64,000 bases of DNA. Source: Epiperipatus broadwayi (lineage: Eukaryota > Onychophora > Udeonychophora > Euonychophora > Peripatidae). The notes below the pieces were generated by a model. It was not told the origin of the DNA. It made no database searches and was given only the letters and a program-made list of their open reading frames with translations. Shown piece after piece: positions 26,056 to 39,350 of this stretch (position 1 is its first letter; every line of letters begins with the position of its first letter). The stretch lies in assembly GCA_028023455.1 (NCBI GenBank), contig JAQFVV010006310.1, positions 1,924,001-1,988,000 on the forward strand, read 5' to 3'. Position numbers and translations under genes: made by a program.

Positions 26056-27875
26056 ATTTTACACTACAGAAATATTAAAGACCTATTAATGTTTCAACAA
26101 AAATGTCAAACTAGAAATACTGTATAAATATTTTCTATTAATTAGATCGTTATTAATAAAGTATCAAAAATTAGTGAAATTTTGCAAAAGATTTTGTTTT
26201 GCAATCAACATTTATGACTTTGATTTTATTCATTTTTATATTCCAGTATTATATATTCAATTAAAAATAATTTCTGTAATATTTTTAAAATATTTTTTTT
26301 TCTATTCGGTTATTCTAGTTTATTCAATTTACCTAAATATAAATGTGTCGAGAATGAAGATTTCTCCAGTGTTGAAAGTCTCATAAAGCTAACGGGTCTA
26401 ATATCTTTATTACATAAATATGTATTTGGATAGAGACTTAATATAAACCACATATAAAAAGCAATTACTTTAACATAAGGTAAGTTTTCAGCCAAAAAGT
26501 AGATTAAATAAGTCATAATTTTTGATATTTCAAAGTACTTTATCATTTTGTTGATTAAAAAAAAAAAGAATCCAACAAATTCTCAAAATATAAAGAAATA
26601 AAACTAATAAACTTCTAAGATAAATTAAACAATAATTTTTTTCAAAAATTAAAATCGCATTTTGGAATTATGTAAAAAAATAATTACTATTCCTATAGAA
26701 AAAAAGGATGAATTATTTCAAAACATATAAATCCAGATAATATTATTACTATATAAAAAATTAACATTGATTTAAGATTAAAATATTAAATTTAATACGC
26801 TTTTATATTAAAATAAATTATTATTAGTAAATTATTTACACAATCCAGTCATTAAAATAGATTTTAAATTATTCACATATTTGCTATTGATACAGTGAAA
26901 CAAGAATGACGGCATCAGTACATATTAATATTATTTTTTAATATAACCTATTTATAAACTTCAAAATATTTGAAGTTTAATATTTCATAAATTATCATTG
27001 TTCATTTTATCATAATTATGCAAACTTCAATGTGTAAAATTAATGATTAGAAAATTTTGTTTCTAATTTTTTAATAATATGTATGTACATCATTTTTATA
27101 TATTTTTGAATTGAAACAAATATTTAATCACCATCACTAGTAAATAAATAATCATATAATAAAGCTGATTGACAATTTAATTGAAATATGAGTAACAGCT
27201 CAATTTTTTTTTTAAAACTTTCATTAGCTATGACCAAAGTACTAAATCTCATTGGGCATTATTGTTGGTATTTTATCGTTAATTTTTATCTAAAAACTAA
27301 ATGTGCAATTTGGATATGACACTAATAGCAATAATATTGAATAATGTTAATTTTTCTTCACCGTTTATAAAATTTTTAGAATTTTCCAAACTACAATTAA
27401 ATTTGTGACAAAACGAATCAAGTTTCCAAGCTATTAATGATATCATTTATGACAGAAACAGATGTCCAGCAGAATAATTGTTTTTTCACCAAATATTTTC
27501 TTAAGAAATATTGTAAAATTTCTGTAGATGGTTTAATTAAATTAAAGTTAACATTATCCAATTTTATTGCACACACATATATATTTAATCATTAAAACCA
27601 GTCAACACTTAGACAATCCCAATATCAACAATTAACAAGCTTAACCTCTTGTAAAAGCAACCTCCTTTTAACAATAAAGTGGAATTCCACTTTTATTTAT
27701 GGTCCAATATGTACTTGATCAGAGAGATTGAAATTATTGATACAAAGAAATTTAAATAAACCTCCTTAACAGATAAATATAATGTGTTCTGAATGCAGAG
27801 TAATAAATAGTCAACTATTACATTACAAACTGCAATTATAATTTCCAAATTTTACCCAAAGTATTTAAATAATAA
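26056..27875. other. AT-rich DNA, nothing recognised
   Basis: Short opposing ORFs at 26174-26546 have random-looking composition. No repeat family or hairpin was recognised. Confidence 0.45.
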
Positions 27876-27879
27876 GTAA

Positions 27880-28100
27880 TATAGGAGATTTGAACACAGA
27901 CTTTCAAGCTGCCTTCAGCCATCCACTCTATCTCATACAACCAATACACATGACCACACACATGTAAAAAAGATAAATGATTTCCAATATGCATATTTCA
28001 TGCTGAATCAGTTTGTCCAGATCATCATCTCCTAATTACATATATAATCAGTGGATGATTGAAAGGAGATTGAAAGTCTGTGTTCAAATCCCCTACATTA
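27880..28100. repeat. Foldback family B, compact copy with one shortened arm
   Basis: The left arm (AGGAGATTTGAACACAGACT...) runs about 160 bases. The right arm is reduced to about 45 bases (GTGGATGATTGAAAGGAGAT ... GTTCAAATCCCC). The ends still pair. Confidence 0.75.
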
Positions 28101-28254
28101 CATCTAGAGTCCAGGTATATAAAATATATTAGTATTTAAAATATTACAAATTCAACTTGTATTCTGCCCATCCTTCTTCTGGGGTATTTGAATGGACAAG
28201 ATCCTATACATGAGGGGTCAGACTGACTTAAAGACAACATGTGCATGATAATAA

Positions 28255-28495
28255 TATTGGCATTAACAGTCAGATTTTCAATGGTATGAATAGCTGAAGA
28301 GTTGGAAGATCGTATAGATTGAAGATGATCATTAAAGTGTAAAGGTTTGCTATCACAAAGAAAAAACTGAGCACATATTATATATATATGTGGGAGATGA
28401 TGATTTGGAACTACTGATGAGTACTGGTTTAGCATGAAATACGTATATTGGAGATCATTTTTCTTTTTCACATGTGTGTGGTCATTTAGAACCAC
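28255..28495 (+). repeat. Foldback family B, single arm
   Basis: The loop (AGTCAGATTTTCAATGGTAT) is followed by GAATAGCTGAAGAGTTGG and ATGTGGGAGATGATGATTTG. It truncates in the CACATGTGTGTGGTCAT region, and the outer B-box-like end is missing. It lies just right of the 27.9-kb copy. Confidence 0.75.
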
Positions 28496-28559
28496 TTGTA
28501 TTTAAAATATTTTAAATAATAAGTGTAATAATGCTCAAGGCTAAATGGGTTTATTACAC

Positions 28560-28725
28560 GTATATATTACACTATAGCTAACTGATTATTATATAGAAAT
28601 TACACATCTCATGCTTAAAAAAACCTATAGAATATTAGCAGTCTATTGTCAAGGAAGGTAAGATTGGTAACATATTGCTGAAATTCTATTGGTTTGTTTA
28701 ACATATGGGTTTTGGTGATGTAATT
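28560..28725. repeat. Family H related sequence
   Basis: It shares TTACACATCTCATGCTTAAA, CTATAGAATATTAGCAGTC and ATTGTCAAGG, and the downstream TTCTATTGGTTTGTTTAACA, with the 6.3-6.5 kb region. Confidence 0.45.
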
Positions 28726-31380
28726 CATAAAAAAATCATAAAAAAAAAAAATTATACCAAGAGAAAGCCAATTTAATTTGATAAAGCTACTTTTACTATA
28801 GAGTACATTATTTTTTACGCGAATAAGAAAAAATTAAATAAGTGTAGGAATAAATATATTTAAGTCATGAATAAATAAGCACGTACATATGTGAATATAT
28901 GCCCTCACATTCTTACACACACAAAAAAGGAGCATTAAAATTTCAATTTTTATTATTTTACAAATATAATATTTGAGTGTTTTCTGGTGACTTCTTAAAA
29001 CTAAAGTAAAACAAATTATTATTGAAAATACAATGTACAGTTTCTGGATTCTGACATTTGCATGCTATATCTACGGATTGAGATTAAAATTGGATTGAAA
29101 CCTTAACTATTTTTAGGAAGCTCAGCTTCTGTTTACTCTAGCTAATGATTAAATATTAATTGATAAATGAGGGGCAAAGATAATAGTAAGCTTGGAACGT
29201 AAAGATCTCCAAATAATCTATGTTGTTTAGATAAGTGTCAAAGCACTGACTATAAAACATATGCGGTTGTAATATAATGCTGTTTTTACTATTGATAAGA
29301 AAAGAAACAACGTGATCGTAATTTATCTTTTAATCGCACAAATTTCATTTGATATTATATTCGAATTTGTAGTTTTCAGAATAGTAATTTTCCCTAATGC
29401 TATTGTGGAAATAATTGCATAAACCAAAGGCAAAGGTTTAATCTGAGATGTAGTAAAATCTATTACCTGCTGTTTGAAAGTGTATTAGCAAAAATGTATC
29501 TGTTTGATGCTCTAACTTCTTTGCTTTTTCATTCGTAGTCTGCCCATTTTTAATTTTATTTCTTTTGATAATAGGAAAAAAAAAGTCATTCATCACGTGA
29601 CTTAACTTTCTTTTGATAATCTAAATTATTCATGATTTTATTTTTAAGACAGATAAAACTTTTTCTATTGCTTAATTCAATTCCAATAATTTTCAATCCT
29701 CCTTACCCGTCCGTCCTCTCTCAAAACAGCATTATTTTTGTATAGCTACATTTATATTTCACATTAGCAAAGTAATTATTGCTGGTCTGATAAAAAAATA
29801 AAAAATCAGAAATTGAATTATCGTAGATATTTCATATGCCCGAAAAAAAAATAAATATATGTGTGTGTGCAAAGTTCTAAATTTGTAAATATATTTAACG
29901 ATTTTTCTAGTCAAAAAGCCTTTATTTTGGATTTTAAAATTAAGTTGAATTTCTTCTCTTCCTTAAGGCAATTAAGATTTTAAAAATTAGAAATAATTAA
30001 ATAACTACTAAAAGAATATTATTATAGCAAAAAGTCTAATAATTAAGAAATTATGAACAATTTTTCGTGGAAGAAATTGATCCAGTTTATATTACAACGA
30101 TTATTTCAAAAACATTCTAAATATTGTTAGTTTTCATAGAGTAGATATGATAGAGAATAAAAAATTGTATTGAAGTATATCAGAAAAAAAAATTATCTGT
30201 AGAAAAAATTAAAAAATAGCATCGCAAAATAACAAATAAACAAATTAATGGATCATTATGTTCTATATGTGGATATATTTATGGTACATAGATTGATTTG
30301 TACAGTCATTGAAAAAATTATCTTTAGCTAACGTATTATTATTATTATTATTATTGTTGTTGTTTTGTCTTTTTATTTTTTTCTCTAGGAGATGGAATGG
30401 TCATACGCATTTGCAAGTGGTTGCTGTTAATTTTATTTAACTAATGTCTTTTTTCTTCTTCTTATAAAGTACTCAATTAATAATTAAATAAAATATGAAT
30501 AGTTTTAATATCGTCTCATTCAGATAAAAGATTTCTGAGACGAAAAAACTCACCAAATTATAATCTTTGCACGCTTCATTAAAAAATTATTAAAATTACC
30601 CTAAGCAGGAGTTCTAACTTTTTTACTATAAAACAGATTTAGTCGAAATGAAATTGAAACTAATTACTTCTTAAAAACTGGTAGTTAATGGGCTTGAAAA
30701 ATTAAATCATAATCCATAGAAGTGGTAAACGTTAACGAATAATTTATTTAATAGAATGTCATCTTTGAATGTCGACTATTCTAGAGCTTAACACTAAGCC
30801 TCTAAATGACAATGGCCGCTAGGGATTGAACGGTCTTTAGTTCTTGCTATCACGCTTCCCCCCTTTCCCCCAACTCTTGACTTGTTGATAAATCTAATTA
30901 GTTGGAGGGGGGGGGGGCTTGCATAACTTACTTGCTATGAATCAATCTGTCGGTCTTTGTAACTACTCTAATACTTTTACTTATGTATGTGTGTGATTAT
31001 TATTAAAGTATATACATACAAGAATATATTTAAAATATTCATTACAAGACAGGGCATCGAATTATTGTAAAATGATTATTTAAATCCTATTCAATAATTT
31101 GCCTTTTTTTAAAAATTAGATATTTTAATTAAAAGTAATAAAATTTTTGTAAAACTTATCGATATATTTTAATAACTAGGATTCGTAAAATATTCTAATA
31201 TAAAGCTTGCTGATGTCTTACAAAAAAAATTTTCCCATCACAAAAAATTGTTACAATATTTCCAAATTTCAATGATAAACGTTTTATTTAAAGTAACAAT
31301 AACTTTATAAAGATATTAGACAAGAAAAATATTGCTGTAATAACGCACTGATTATATCATATTAAACAATACCCTGCATA
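28726..31380. other. AT-rich DNA, nothing recognised except the C/G hairpin at 30.85 kb
   Basis: No coding fragment was seen. A short ATT run occurs at about 30340 and a GTGT run at about 29862. Confidence 0.45.
30852..30922. other. Poly-C / poly-G hairpin
   Basis: TTCCCCCCTTTCCCCCAAC is followed about 30 bases later by GTTGGAGGGGGGGGGGGCTT. The two can pair, and the 11-G run is the longest G tract in the window. Confidence 0.6.
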
Positions 31381-31384
31381 TGGT

Positions 31385-31478
31385 TTGGTGTAATGGTAAT
31401 GTGTCAAAGGTCCATTTCAGTCACTTTTAGTGCTCGAATTTCTTATGAAGTCCCTGAGCAATGAACAATTCTATTATT
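31385..31478 (+). repeat. tRNA-derived SINE, family A (clearest Pol III boxes)
   Basis: TTTGGTGTAATGGTAATGTG gives a good A box (TGGTGTAATGG). GTGCTCGAATTTC about 45 bases later is a B-box match. The tail is CCCTGAGCAATGAACAATTC. This is the only near-complete copy in plus orientation and it fixes the polarity of the family. Confidence 0.7.
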
Positions 31479-31689
31479 TATATTAAACAATAAAGAAACC
31501 TCTACTATTAATTTAAAAAGTTTGAATTAAAAAAGTATTAGATCTATAAATTGAAGTATTTAGCAATTTTTACATAAGATTTATTACATCAATAAATGGA
31601 TATGTTTAATGTAGATGTGATTATAATTTTAAATTTTCACATTGAAATAACTTATCAAAAAACTTATTTTTATCTTCTTCATATCAGTC

Positions 31690-32075
31690 TTTATTGCTCT
31701 AGATGTATTCAGACTCCCATTTGCTATGCCCCTCTAGAGTCAATTTATAAATATTCCTACAAATTTTTCTTTCCCCTTTTTCGATCTATTTCTTTTTTCC
31801 AATTTCTTTTAGGATGGGATCCAGTTTAATATTTATTTTAGTAATCTTTCCTGAGACATCTTTACTTTTCCATATCATTCTAATTGTCTTGCTCTAGTTT
31901 CATTTGCTATAATCTGTTTAATATTCATTATTTTTCCCATTCTTTTATTGTTTCTCCATTCTCTCCTTGATTTTCCTGCAGATCTTTGCCAGCAATCCAT
32001 TTCTGTAACCAATAATTGTCTTTCAATTCTTTCTTTCAACTGCCAAACCTTATTTACATTTATAATATTTTTTTA
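31690..32075 (-). pseudogene. LINE fragment: C-terminal end of a reverse transcriptase polyprotein
   Basis: The minus strand encodes WQLKERIERQLLVTEMDCWQ then RSAGKSRREW, MNIKQIIANETRARQLE, a stop in place of Trp, then YGKV. Further on are HPKRNWKKEIDRKRGK-like residues. This follows the family pattern 'LLATEMDFWRRSA..SR..R...I...ILD...KQLKWYGHVRRM...GRRKRGRP' found at the end of many RTE/Jockey-like pol proteins. TGG to TGA in the WYGH motif and missing residues show decay. Only about 130 codons survive. Confidence 0.75.
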
Positions 32076-32864
32076 TTATGTATATGACCACTAATTGATT
32101 TTACTATACTCTAATCTCATAATATCCTTTTTCTCACCACTATATATTTTCTACCTAATATATTTATTTCTTTTATAGCTTCATCAGTTATACTCCTTTG
32201 TGTAATTTTCTTTCCCTTATCCTTCTTCCAATATTACATCCCGCTGTATATATATATTTTTTGTATATATTTATTTTCAGGCTCCACTTATTTTATAATC
32301 AGCCATATAGTTCAAATCATTGCATTGCCTGAACAAAACTATTTGATTATCAGTTTATTTTCTATTTTTATGTGGGAGTGTGTGCACACACAGAGTGAGA
32401 AAGATAGAAAACTAGGTATGTAAAATAACCTTTAAGTAGTCCAATAACCAATAAACAATTTACCCAGCATCTCTCTATAGAGATGTAGAGAAGTAGACAA
32501 TATCTAATGATTAGTAAGTCAAATGTCAATGAGGTTTTATGTTTGCTTGCTTGTTTTCTCCTATAGCTAAAACTAATTAAATACCTATTTACTATGATAA
32601 TTAGATAATTAGGTCTTTAAAAAATCTCCTAAATTTCAATCCTTGATTATCGACAAGTTACATGGATACTTTAACAATTGGGTTATAATATATATATATA
32701 ATTTAAGAACATAAAAATCTACAAAAACCTGATTATAACATTCCATGAAATTATTTGTTCATAGCAATAAGTATATTTAAATTTTAATCAGTTCAAATAA
32801 TGAATCATAAATCTTTCAAAGGCACCCATTCACAACAAACAAGTCAAATACGTTACTAAGATAA

Positions 32865-32975
32865 TTCACCAATAAGATTCCCAAAGAATCATTTAAATGA
32901 ATTTATAAACAACACCCAACTTGTATTATTTACAAGTTTATTTAAATGATTTTTTAGGAATCTTGTTTATTAATT
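32865..32975. repeat. Short inverted repeat
   Basis: AATAAGATTCCCAAAGAATC with ATTTAAAT pairs with ATTTAAATGATTTTTTAGGA and ATCTTGTTTATT across a loop of about 25-30 bases. Confidence 0.65.
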
Positions 32976-33189
32976 ATTTAATAAGGTTGTATATATTCTT
33001 AGCGTTACATATTTAATAAGCAGGAAATTGTTGTGTTCTTTAAAATCATTAGAATTTCAAAATTATTAATGAAAGTTGTATTTTTAAAAAACAAACTTCT
33101 ATTGTGGATACATATAGTTTAATCTCAACAACAAAATATTATAGGTTATTATTTATTTAGAAAGATGTATTGTTAATATATATGGCAAA

Positions 33190-33295
33190 TAATAAATAAT
33201 GGAACGGGAGAAGTTTGAGCATTGGAAATGATAGTGCGGGACTGCGATCTATGAATCTTGAATTCCAGCATCTAACACTTTACCATAATAACAAC
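33190..33295 (-). repeat. SINE family A
   Basis: The plus strand shows AAGTTTGAGCATTGGAAATG, GATAGTGCGGGACTGCGATC, TATGAATCTTGAATTCCAGC and ACTTTACCATAA, in family order. Confidence 0.6.
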
Positions 33296-33299
33296 AAAT

Positions 33300-34640
33300 C
33301 TTGCCTAGAACAGTTTGATGCCGGTAATTATCATTTTTTGAACTGATTTTAATGCAACAGTAATGATTAAAATTTGGTGTTATCTAATCTTATTCGATGG
33401 ATTTATTGAAATGGCGTCAAACTGTTTAAGGAACGTACATATTCATAAACGTCAGGTTTTAGCATGTTTGAAGTTATAAAAAAATAAATAATATTAATAA
33501 AATACTAAATAAAAAGTTATTTTATTTTAAACCCACTTATATCTTTATCTTCTCTCTCACTATATATACTTCATTAAATAATGAGGAGAGTGTGGAAGGA
33601 GGTAGAAAAAGAGAAAAAAAGATTGAGAAAACCGGCTCAATTTCTAAGACTGAATGCAGAAAAAAAGATAATGTCTTTGAAATTAAAAATATTTAAGCAT
33701 AAAAAAATAGGCAGAACAAATAACAAAAAAACTAACTTCTCATTAACTTAATATAATTTTTTTAAAAAAATAATCCCTCAGAATGCTGCATATTTGTATG
33801 TGCGTGTATGTGTTATAAGCTTTTTTAATTAAAGAAATCTTTTTATACATATTTTTGTTTATTGTAAGTTTTATTTTTTGAAAAAACTACTTTTGCTTTT
33901 CATTTCTTTCATTTACATTACTTTTTTTTTGGAGGCACTTTTCCGGTCTATCTATTCACACATGTCTGCTTAGATACATCCGCTATAAAAAGTCGGTCAG
34001 AAACTTTGTAATATATATATATTTAGATTGTAAATAATTATTTTTAAAATTATTCCATTTTAAACGTTTACTTTATGGCATCCTTTGATTGCAATTTTTT
34101 TTTAAAACTCTAAGACTATTGAAAACTATTTTTGAAGATTTTTGTGTTCACATTCTAATATTTTGTTTACTCATAAAATAAAAAAGAAGAAATTTTTTTA
34201 TTTATATACTTGAAAAATATTATGATCAGATAAAAAATAGGTAAATGTTACATTTTAAAGTATGAATAATGATGATATACTGTAATAGAAATCAATTTTT
34301 TGTAAACTGGTTAGATTACTTGATGACTGTTATTAATCTGACATTTTACATAGCTTATTTTAGGATTTTACTTCAGAGGTTGCATTATAAGTTTTAATAC
34401 TGAATTATATTTCATTATAATCAATCTTTACATAAATGAGATAAATAATACAGTATGTATATGAGAGCAAATCAATTAATACTGTGATCCAATAAGACAA
34501 AAAAAACACTATAGCTTGATATTATTTTATATACAATATGTAGGACTTATGTCTGTTTATATGTATGTGTAAATGAAAACGCATACAAGCTATAAGCTAA
34601 AATGTTCATTACAATAAGTGGTCCATGAGAATTTTCTGAT
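33300..34640. other. AT-rich DNA, nothing recognised
   Basis: A purine-rich patch at 33580-33625 and TA runs only. Confidence 0.45.
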
Positions 34641-37250
34641 TAAAGCTTCTGGTACTACTATTATTATTTAAAAATGAGTATTTTATTATCTACTAATATG
34701 TTTCACATTTAAAACCAGAATATAAAGAGTTATAGATTAGTAAGGATATTGATGTATTATTGTGTTGATTAATTGTTTTTTTCCTTGACTCTCAACATAA
34801 GTGTTTTAATGTATGATTATGTAGGAAATAGGTTTTAATTTATGACTGTGTGGTAGTAAATTTATAGTTCACTAATGTCATAGTGGATATCATCAATTAC
34901 ATAATCTCTACACCACATTATAAATCTTAATATTTTGATAAATATTTTAAGTCTTTATAACACTATTCCCACTGCTATTTATGTAGCTGTTGATCAGAAT
35001 AGCAATGTTTGTTTTGGAAAAGTGCCTGACATTTTAATTGCCATATAAATGTTGACAGTTATAATGCAGTTCTTATTGTATTTGTGTCACTAATCAAAAA
35101 ACTTGATTTGAAATTCAATTATTGGAAAAAGGGCACTAATCAATAATATATATATATATAATTTTCTTCATCTGATCAACATAATTTACAAATCATGTTA
35201 AAGAAATCATCTACTGGGTTTGTTAAAAGATATTGTAGTTAGAAAACCACCATAAAAAAATTTGATGCCACTATAAGTCAATAATTCAGCCAATAACATA
35301 TTTTCTTTTATAGATGAATGGTTTTCCAATTGGCACCATGACTGAATTTTGGGGTGCATCTTAATAATAATTATTGTGTGACGTTTGAACTGTATTAGTT
35401 ATATTCATCTGACTTCTTGTATCTAGATAGACCAATTTACATCTCATCAAGTAAGATGTTTTTCACACTTTTTATCAAATCAGATAAAATAATTTAACTT
35501 TTAAGAATTGACAAAGCAATTTCAGTTAATTCAAGACCATTGTTTTTAGTTAGTGTTATTAGAGTATTGTATAACAAAAATTTTGCTTTTGTTCTCCATA
35601 AATAATTATTTATATATTTATTAATATGAGTATTATTATAATGGTTATACAGCTCCAAAGTACTTAATATGCCAAAAGATCTTTGAAAATAAATTAACCA
35701 TCTTAATTTTTGTTTTTAAATGGTATTCAATGGATTGAAAGTTAATAATTTAATAAAAAATATTGGTGATTAATTTATTAATTATTAAATTAATTTTGGT
35801 CATTGAAGTATATACTAAAATACCTAGAAATTTAGTTGGAACTATTCATTCTTGATTTTTTTAAAAGCATTTCTCAATAATAAAAGTATTAGAAATTCCT
35901 CTGATAATTATTACAAAATCATTGATATAGGCAAGCATATTTATGTTTCTTGCTATATTTGTAACAGATATTTTAGGTTAAAACCAGTGACCATATACAT
36001 AGCAAATAAAACAGAGAAAAGATGAGATACTTAAGCAATATCTTTTATAATCTGAAATATAGCTGTGAGTTTTATAAAGTTTTTTATTGCTGCTGAACTA
36101 TTTTTTATATAATTCATTATTCTACATGTAAGATTGGATTTTTGAAAGAATATTAGTTATCGGTTAAACTAAAGAATGAAGATCAATATAGTTAAAAAAA
36201 TCTTTTGAAATCAATGTTTATTATGATCACATCTTACAGATTAATTTGCTTCACATGTATTATGATTTCATGGTGTAACCGATATTGCATGATAAATGGG
36301 TCTTTCAGAAATAAATTACAGGTAGTAATTTAGTTGCTTAAAATATTCTAGCATGCAGATCTTCAACAGTTATAGTTCTTTATTGAACCATAAGTGGATT
36401 GATAGTATTAAGATTTTTTACTATCATACATAATATTTGTTAATAACTAGCCTATTCCACATACTCCATAGTTAAGGCATTAAAAAACTTGGGTTAAGTG
36501 ATTAGCTATCAGACAGATAGTGATTTTATATAAGTAAGATATGGTGTTATTTCTGTTTTCGATGATCTATTTGTTCAACATTTTCAAGGTAAACTGAAGA
36601 TGATTGTAGTAAATCTGAGTTTTTAAACTAGTCCAATGAAGACGGTATATTATCAGAATATGGAGTTTGAAATATTTCCAAATTGTCTGAGACATATGTC
36701 TTTCCCACTTAATTAATTGTTTAAATTCTTTTCTGGTAATATTTATTCTTTTGTAGACATGTTTTATGGTTAAAGCATCAGCTTATTAAATGATCCATTT
36801 TATTTTTAAATTTTTAGTATTTGTTATTTTCTTAAACTATATCACATAATTTACTATATTGATTTTTGTTATCTGATAAACAAAATCTTTTTAAATGTAT
36901 CTGAAAATTTTTTCCATGCTATTATAGTGGGCAAAAAACAATAATGTTGTAGTAACTTTAGGATTTAACTAGAAATTAGGCAAAAACATAATATGATCAA
37001 TCAGTGTCGATGATTATTTTTTTGAAAATGAATATAATTTTTTTGATAAATATCTTATGAAGATTGTATATTATAGATATAACAAATAGTGATTTAATTC
37101 CCTAAAGAAATGTTGCACTTGTCTGTTAAAATCACTCGTTATAATACATGGGACATAATTTATTGATTGGTCTTATTATATTAGGGTTAACTATTTTCCA
37201 AATTTCGTTTCCCTTTTAAAGAAATAATATACACAGACAAGACATTTTAA
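34640..37250 (-). pseudogene. Decayed L1/Tx1-like LINE reverse transcriptase (ORF2 remnant)
   Basis: Reading the minus strand across several frames gives ordered reverse-transcriptase landmarks. These are INIDFKRFFNYIDLHSLV (about 36.2 kb; family form IDFEKAFDSIDH), KNSSAAIKNFIKLTAIFQI and LFSVLFAMYMV (about 36.1-36.0 kb; family form RQGCPLSPLLF), and LAYINDFVIIIRG (about 35.94-35.90 kb), where the catalytic YADD has become YIND. Next come KYINNYLWRTKAK (35.62-35.58 kb; family FLW motif) and LITLTKNNGLELTEIALSI (family 'LPK..GGLGLPDI'). The order, spacing and FLW/GGLGL motifs point to the L1/Tx1 group rather than RTE. Many stops and frameshifts and the altered catalytic motif show an old inactive copy. 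The ends are approximate. Confidence 0.75.
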
Positions 37251-37894
37251 GGAATAAAATACAAGAGATATGATTATACTTGTTTCTGATGCTTTTTATT
37301 AGTGCATCTCTCAGTCTCAACTCTACTACATCACAACCATCTACCAATATCAGAAAATCAGGCCACCCTTTCTAAATATGCAGACATTTCACAAACAACA
37401 TTCATTTATCAGGTGACACCCACACACACACACACATATATATATATTGCATGTTTGTATTTAGATAATGAACAGTCAACTATTTATTAATTTTATAATA
37501 TTGTATATTTATCTTTACGCATAGTTAAATCTGAGCACTGAATAGTCAATGGATACTACATTAATGAATCCCTGAAGATTCACAATATCAATTTCTGAAT
37601 AATTAGTCTTTTTTAAAGCATGATAAATCATTAAACACCGAGTTTCAACTATATTGGATATTTTAATGCTATCTGAGCTAAGATATGCAGATTTTAAAAC
37701 TCTATGGTTTTAAATCCAACTCATAATTATGATTCCAGCTAAATAAAACTAATACTGTTACAGAGGTTATTCAGTCATCTTTAACCTTTCATTCTAGAAT
37801 AATATACATATAGTGAAACGGGTTTTCACGGACAAAAAATGTTATATAAATCATGATTTTGGAGTAACCGTGTTCATTAAATAAAACTAAAGTA

Positions 37895-38060
37895 AATATA
37901 CCGACGCGGAGAAGATAATACTTGCGCAGTTGAGAGCAAGTATTGAAGGCAAATGTTATGTTGTCGAAATGTTAGTATATTTATTTTATCTTATTTTATT
38001 GGGCAAGTGTTATCTATCGAAATATAGTATACTTACTTTAATTTTATTTTATTAAACATA
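37895..38060 (+). mobile_element. Penelope-like 3' tail remnant, partly duplicated
   Basis: CAGTTGAGAGCAAGTATTGAAGGCAAATGTTATGTTGTCGAAATG is followed by a TTTATTTTATCTTATTTTATT run. It parallels the tail of the plus-strand Penelope fragment at 25.07-25.13 kb (CAGTTGAGGGCAAATATTATC...GTTGAAACATTG). The tail motif then repeats as GGGCAAGTGTTATCTATCGAAATA. No coding sequence remains. Confidence 0.55.
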
Positions 38061-38364
38061 TAAAGTTCATTGTAGTCTTGCTTTGACAAACATATCGTAT
38101 GGAAAATCTGACTCAGCAAAATAACAAATATTATTAAGATTTATTACTATAATATTTGAGAATTGTCTGCATATATATTTTTATATATATATAGTTTATA
38201 TATGTAACTACAGTTTTTATTCTATTAAAAATCAAACTTATAATAAGACCAGTTTTCCACTTTAGTGTCATCTAGTGTAAGATTGAGTAGTAAAAGGTTA
38301 CAAGGCATACAAAATTCTTATCCTTAGTAATTAAATCCTCATATTCAAACTATTTTCTGGATTT

Positions 38365-38530
38365 TGCCTTTATCAGTGATGTCTAGGGTTCAAAATTGGG
38401 AAGAAATATGAATATGCATCCAGCAAACAGTTTTAACTATATTTTACTTCAAACTAGAAACTTGAAACTCAAATAAGACAAAGGTTTTGAATTCAAGTCA
38501 AATTGCTTGAGTAGTTATATACACCTAAAA
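38365..38530 (+). repeat. Dispersed repeat family E
   Basis: TAGGGTTCAAAATTGGGAAG, GCATCCAGCAAACAGTTTTA and TTCAAACTAGAAACTTGAAA match the 1.5- and 1.9-kb copies in order. Confidence 0.55.
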
Positions 38531-38654
38531 CCAATTCAGTAATTATATATTTTAATATCATCAGTCTTCATTAACTGAAGGCATCTATATATTCCCCTTG
38601 TAAGGAATGTCAATAAAAACAAATCAGCAAACTCTTCATCTTAAACAATATAAT

Positions 38655-38800
38655 AAGATGAAATGAGCATTTGGAGGATTACACATCTTTTCCACATCTG
38701 GTCATATAATTATGATTACACTCCTCCACAATGTGTTAAAAGCATATAGAAACCAGTCTCCATCTTGCATGAGAATAATATAATAAAAATTACACTACAG
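38655..38800 (+). repeat. Family C repeat
   Basis: ACTCCTCCACAATGTGTTAA, then GAAACCAGTCTCCATCTTGC and AAAATTACACTACAGACATA parallel the 25.97-26.05 kb copy. Confidence 0.6.
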
Positions 38801-39084
38801 ACATATTATTCAACAAGCAGTTATTAACTTATGTTATGCAATGCATTTCTTCCAATTTTGAATCCCAGGTTCAATGATAAAAGCAAAACCAAAAAATTAC
38901 TTTGGGAATGAGGATTTAAATAATGATAGGAATTTTGTATACATTTGGTAATGACTAACTACTCAAGTCTACACCATATGACACTAGAATGAAGAGCAGC
39001 TCTTATTTTATTATATTGCTTAAGATATGAATTTTTTTCTACAGTACAGGCTTTTTTATACCTGCACTTCAATATGTAATATAT

Positions 39085-39350
39085 ACAGGGGGTTGAACTC
39101 AGACTTTCACATGATCTTCAACTACCCATGTTATCTCATACTGCTGACACACTTGATCACACATGTCACACATGTCAAAAAATAAATAATCACCAATATA
39201 TGTATTTCATACTAAACCAGAACTCATCAGTTGGTCCAGACTATCATCTCCACACATATATACAATCATATTAAGATAGCTAATCTTCATACTTTAATGG
39301 ACAGGCTTCAATTCATTCTACCCCACAAATCTTCTGCTGGAGGTTTGATG
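39085..39350 (-). repeat. Foldback family B, single arm (inverted)
   Basis: It opens with GGGGGTTGAACTCAGACTTT, then CATGTTATCTCATACTGCTG, CATCAGTTGGTCCAGACTA and TTTAATGGACAGGCTTCAAT. This is the outer-to-inner order of a left arm. Confidence 0.8.

Noticed and set aside
31596-31829. 77-codon plus-strand ORF
   Set aside because: It overlaps the antisense of a LINE reverse-transcriptase tail that reads on the minus strand.
37421-37447. CA/TA repeat near 37.4 kb and CA tract at 57.23 kb as regulatory sites
   Set aside because: Ordinary short microsatellites with no supporting context.
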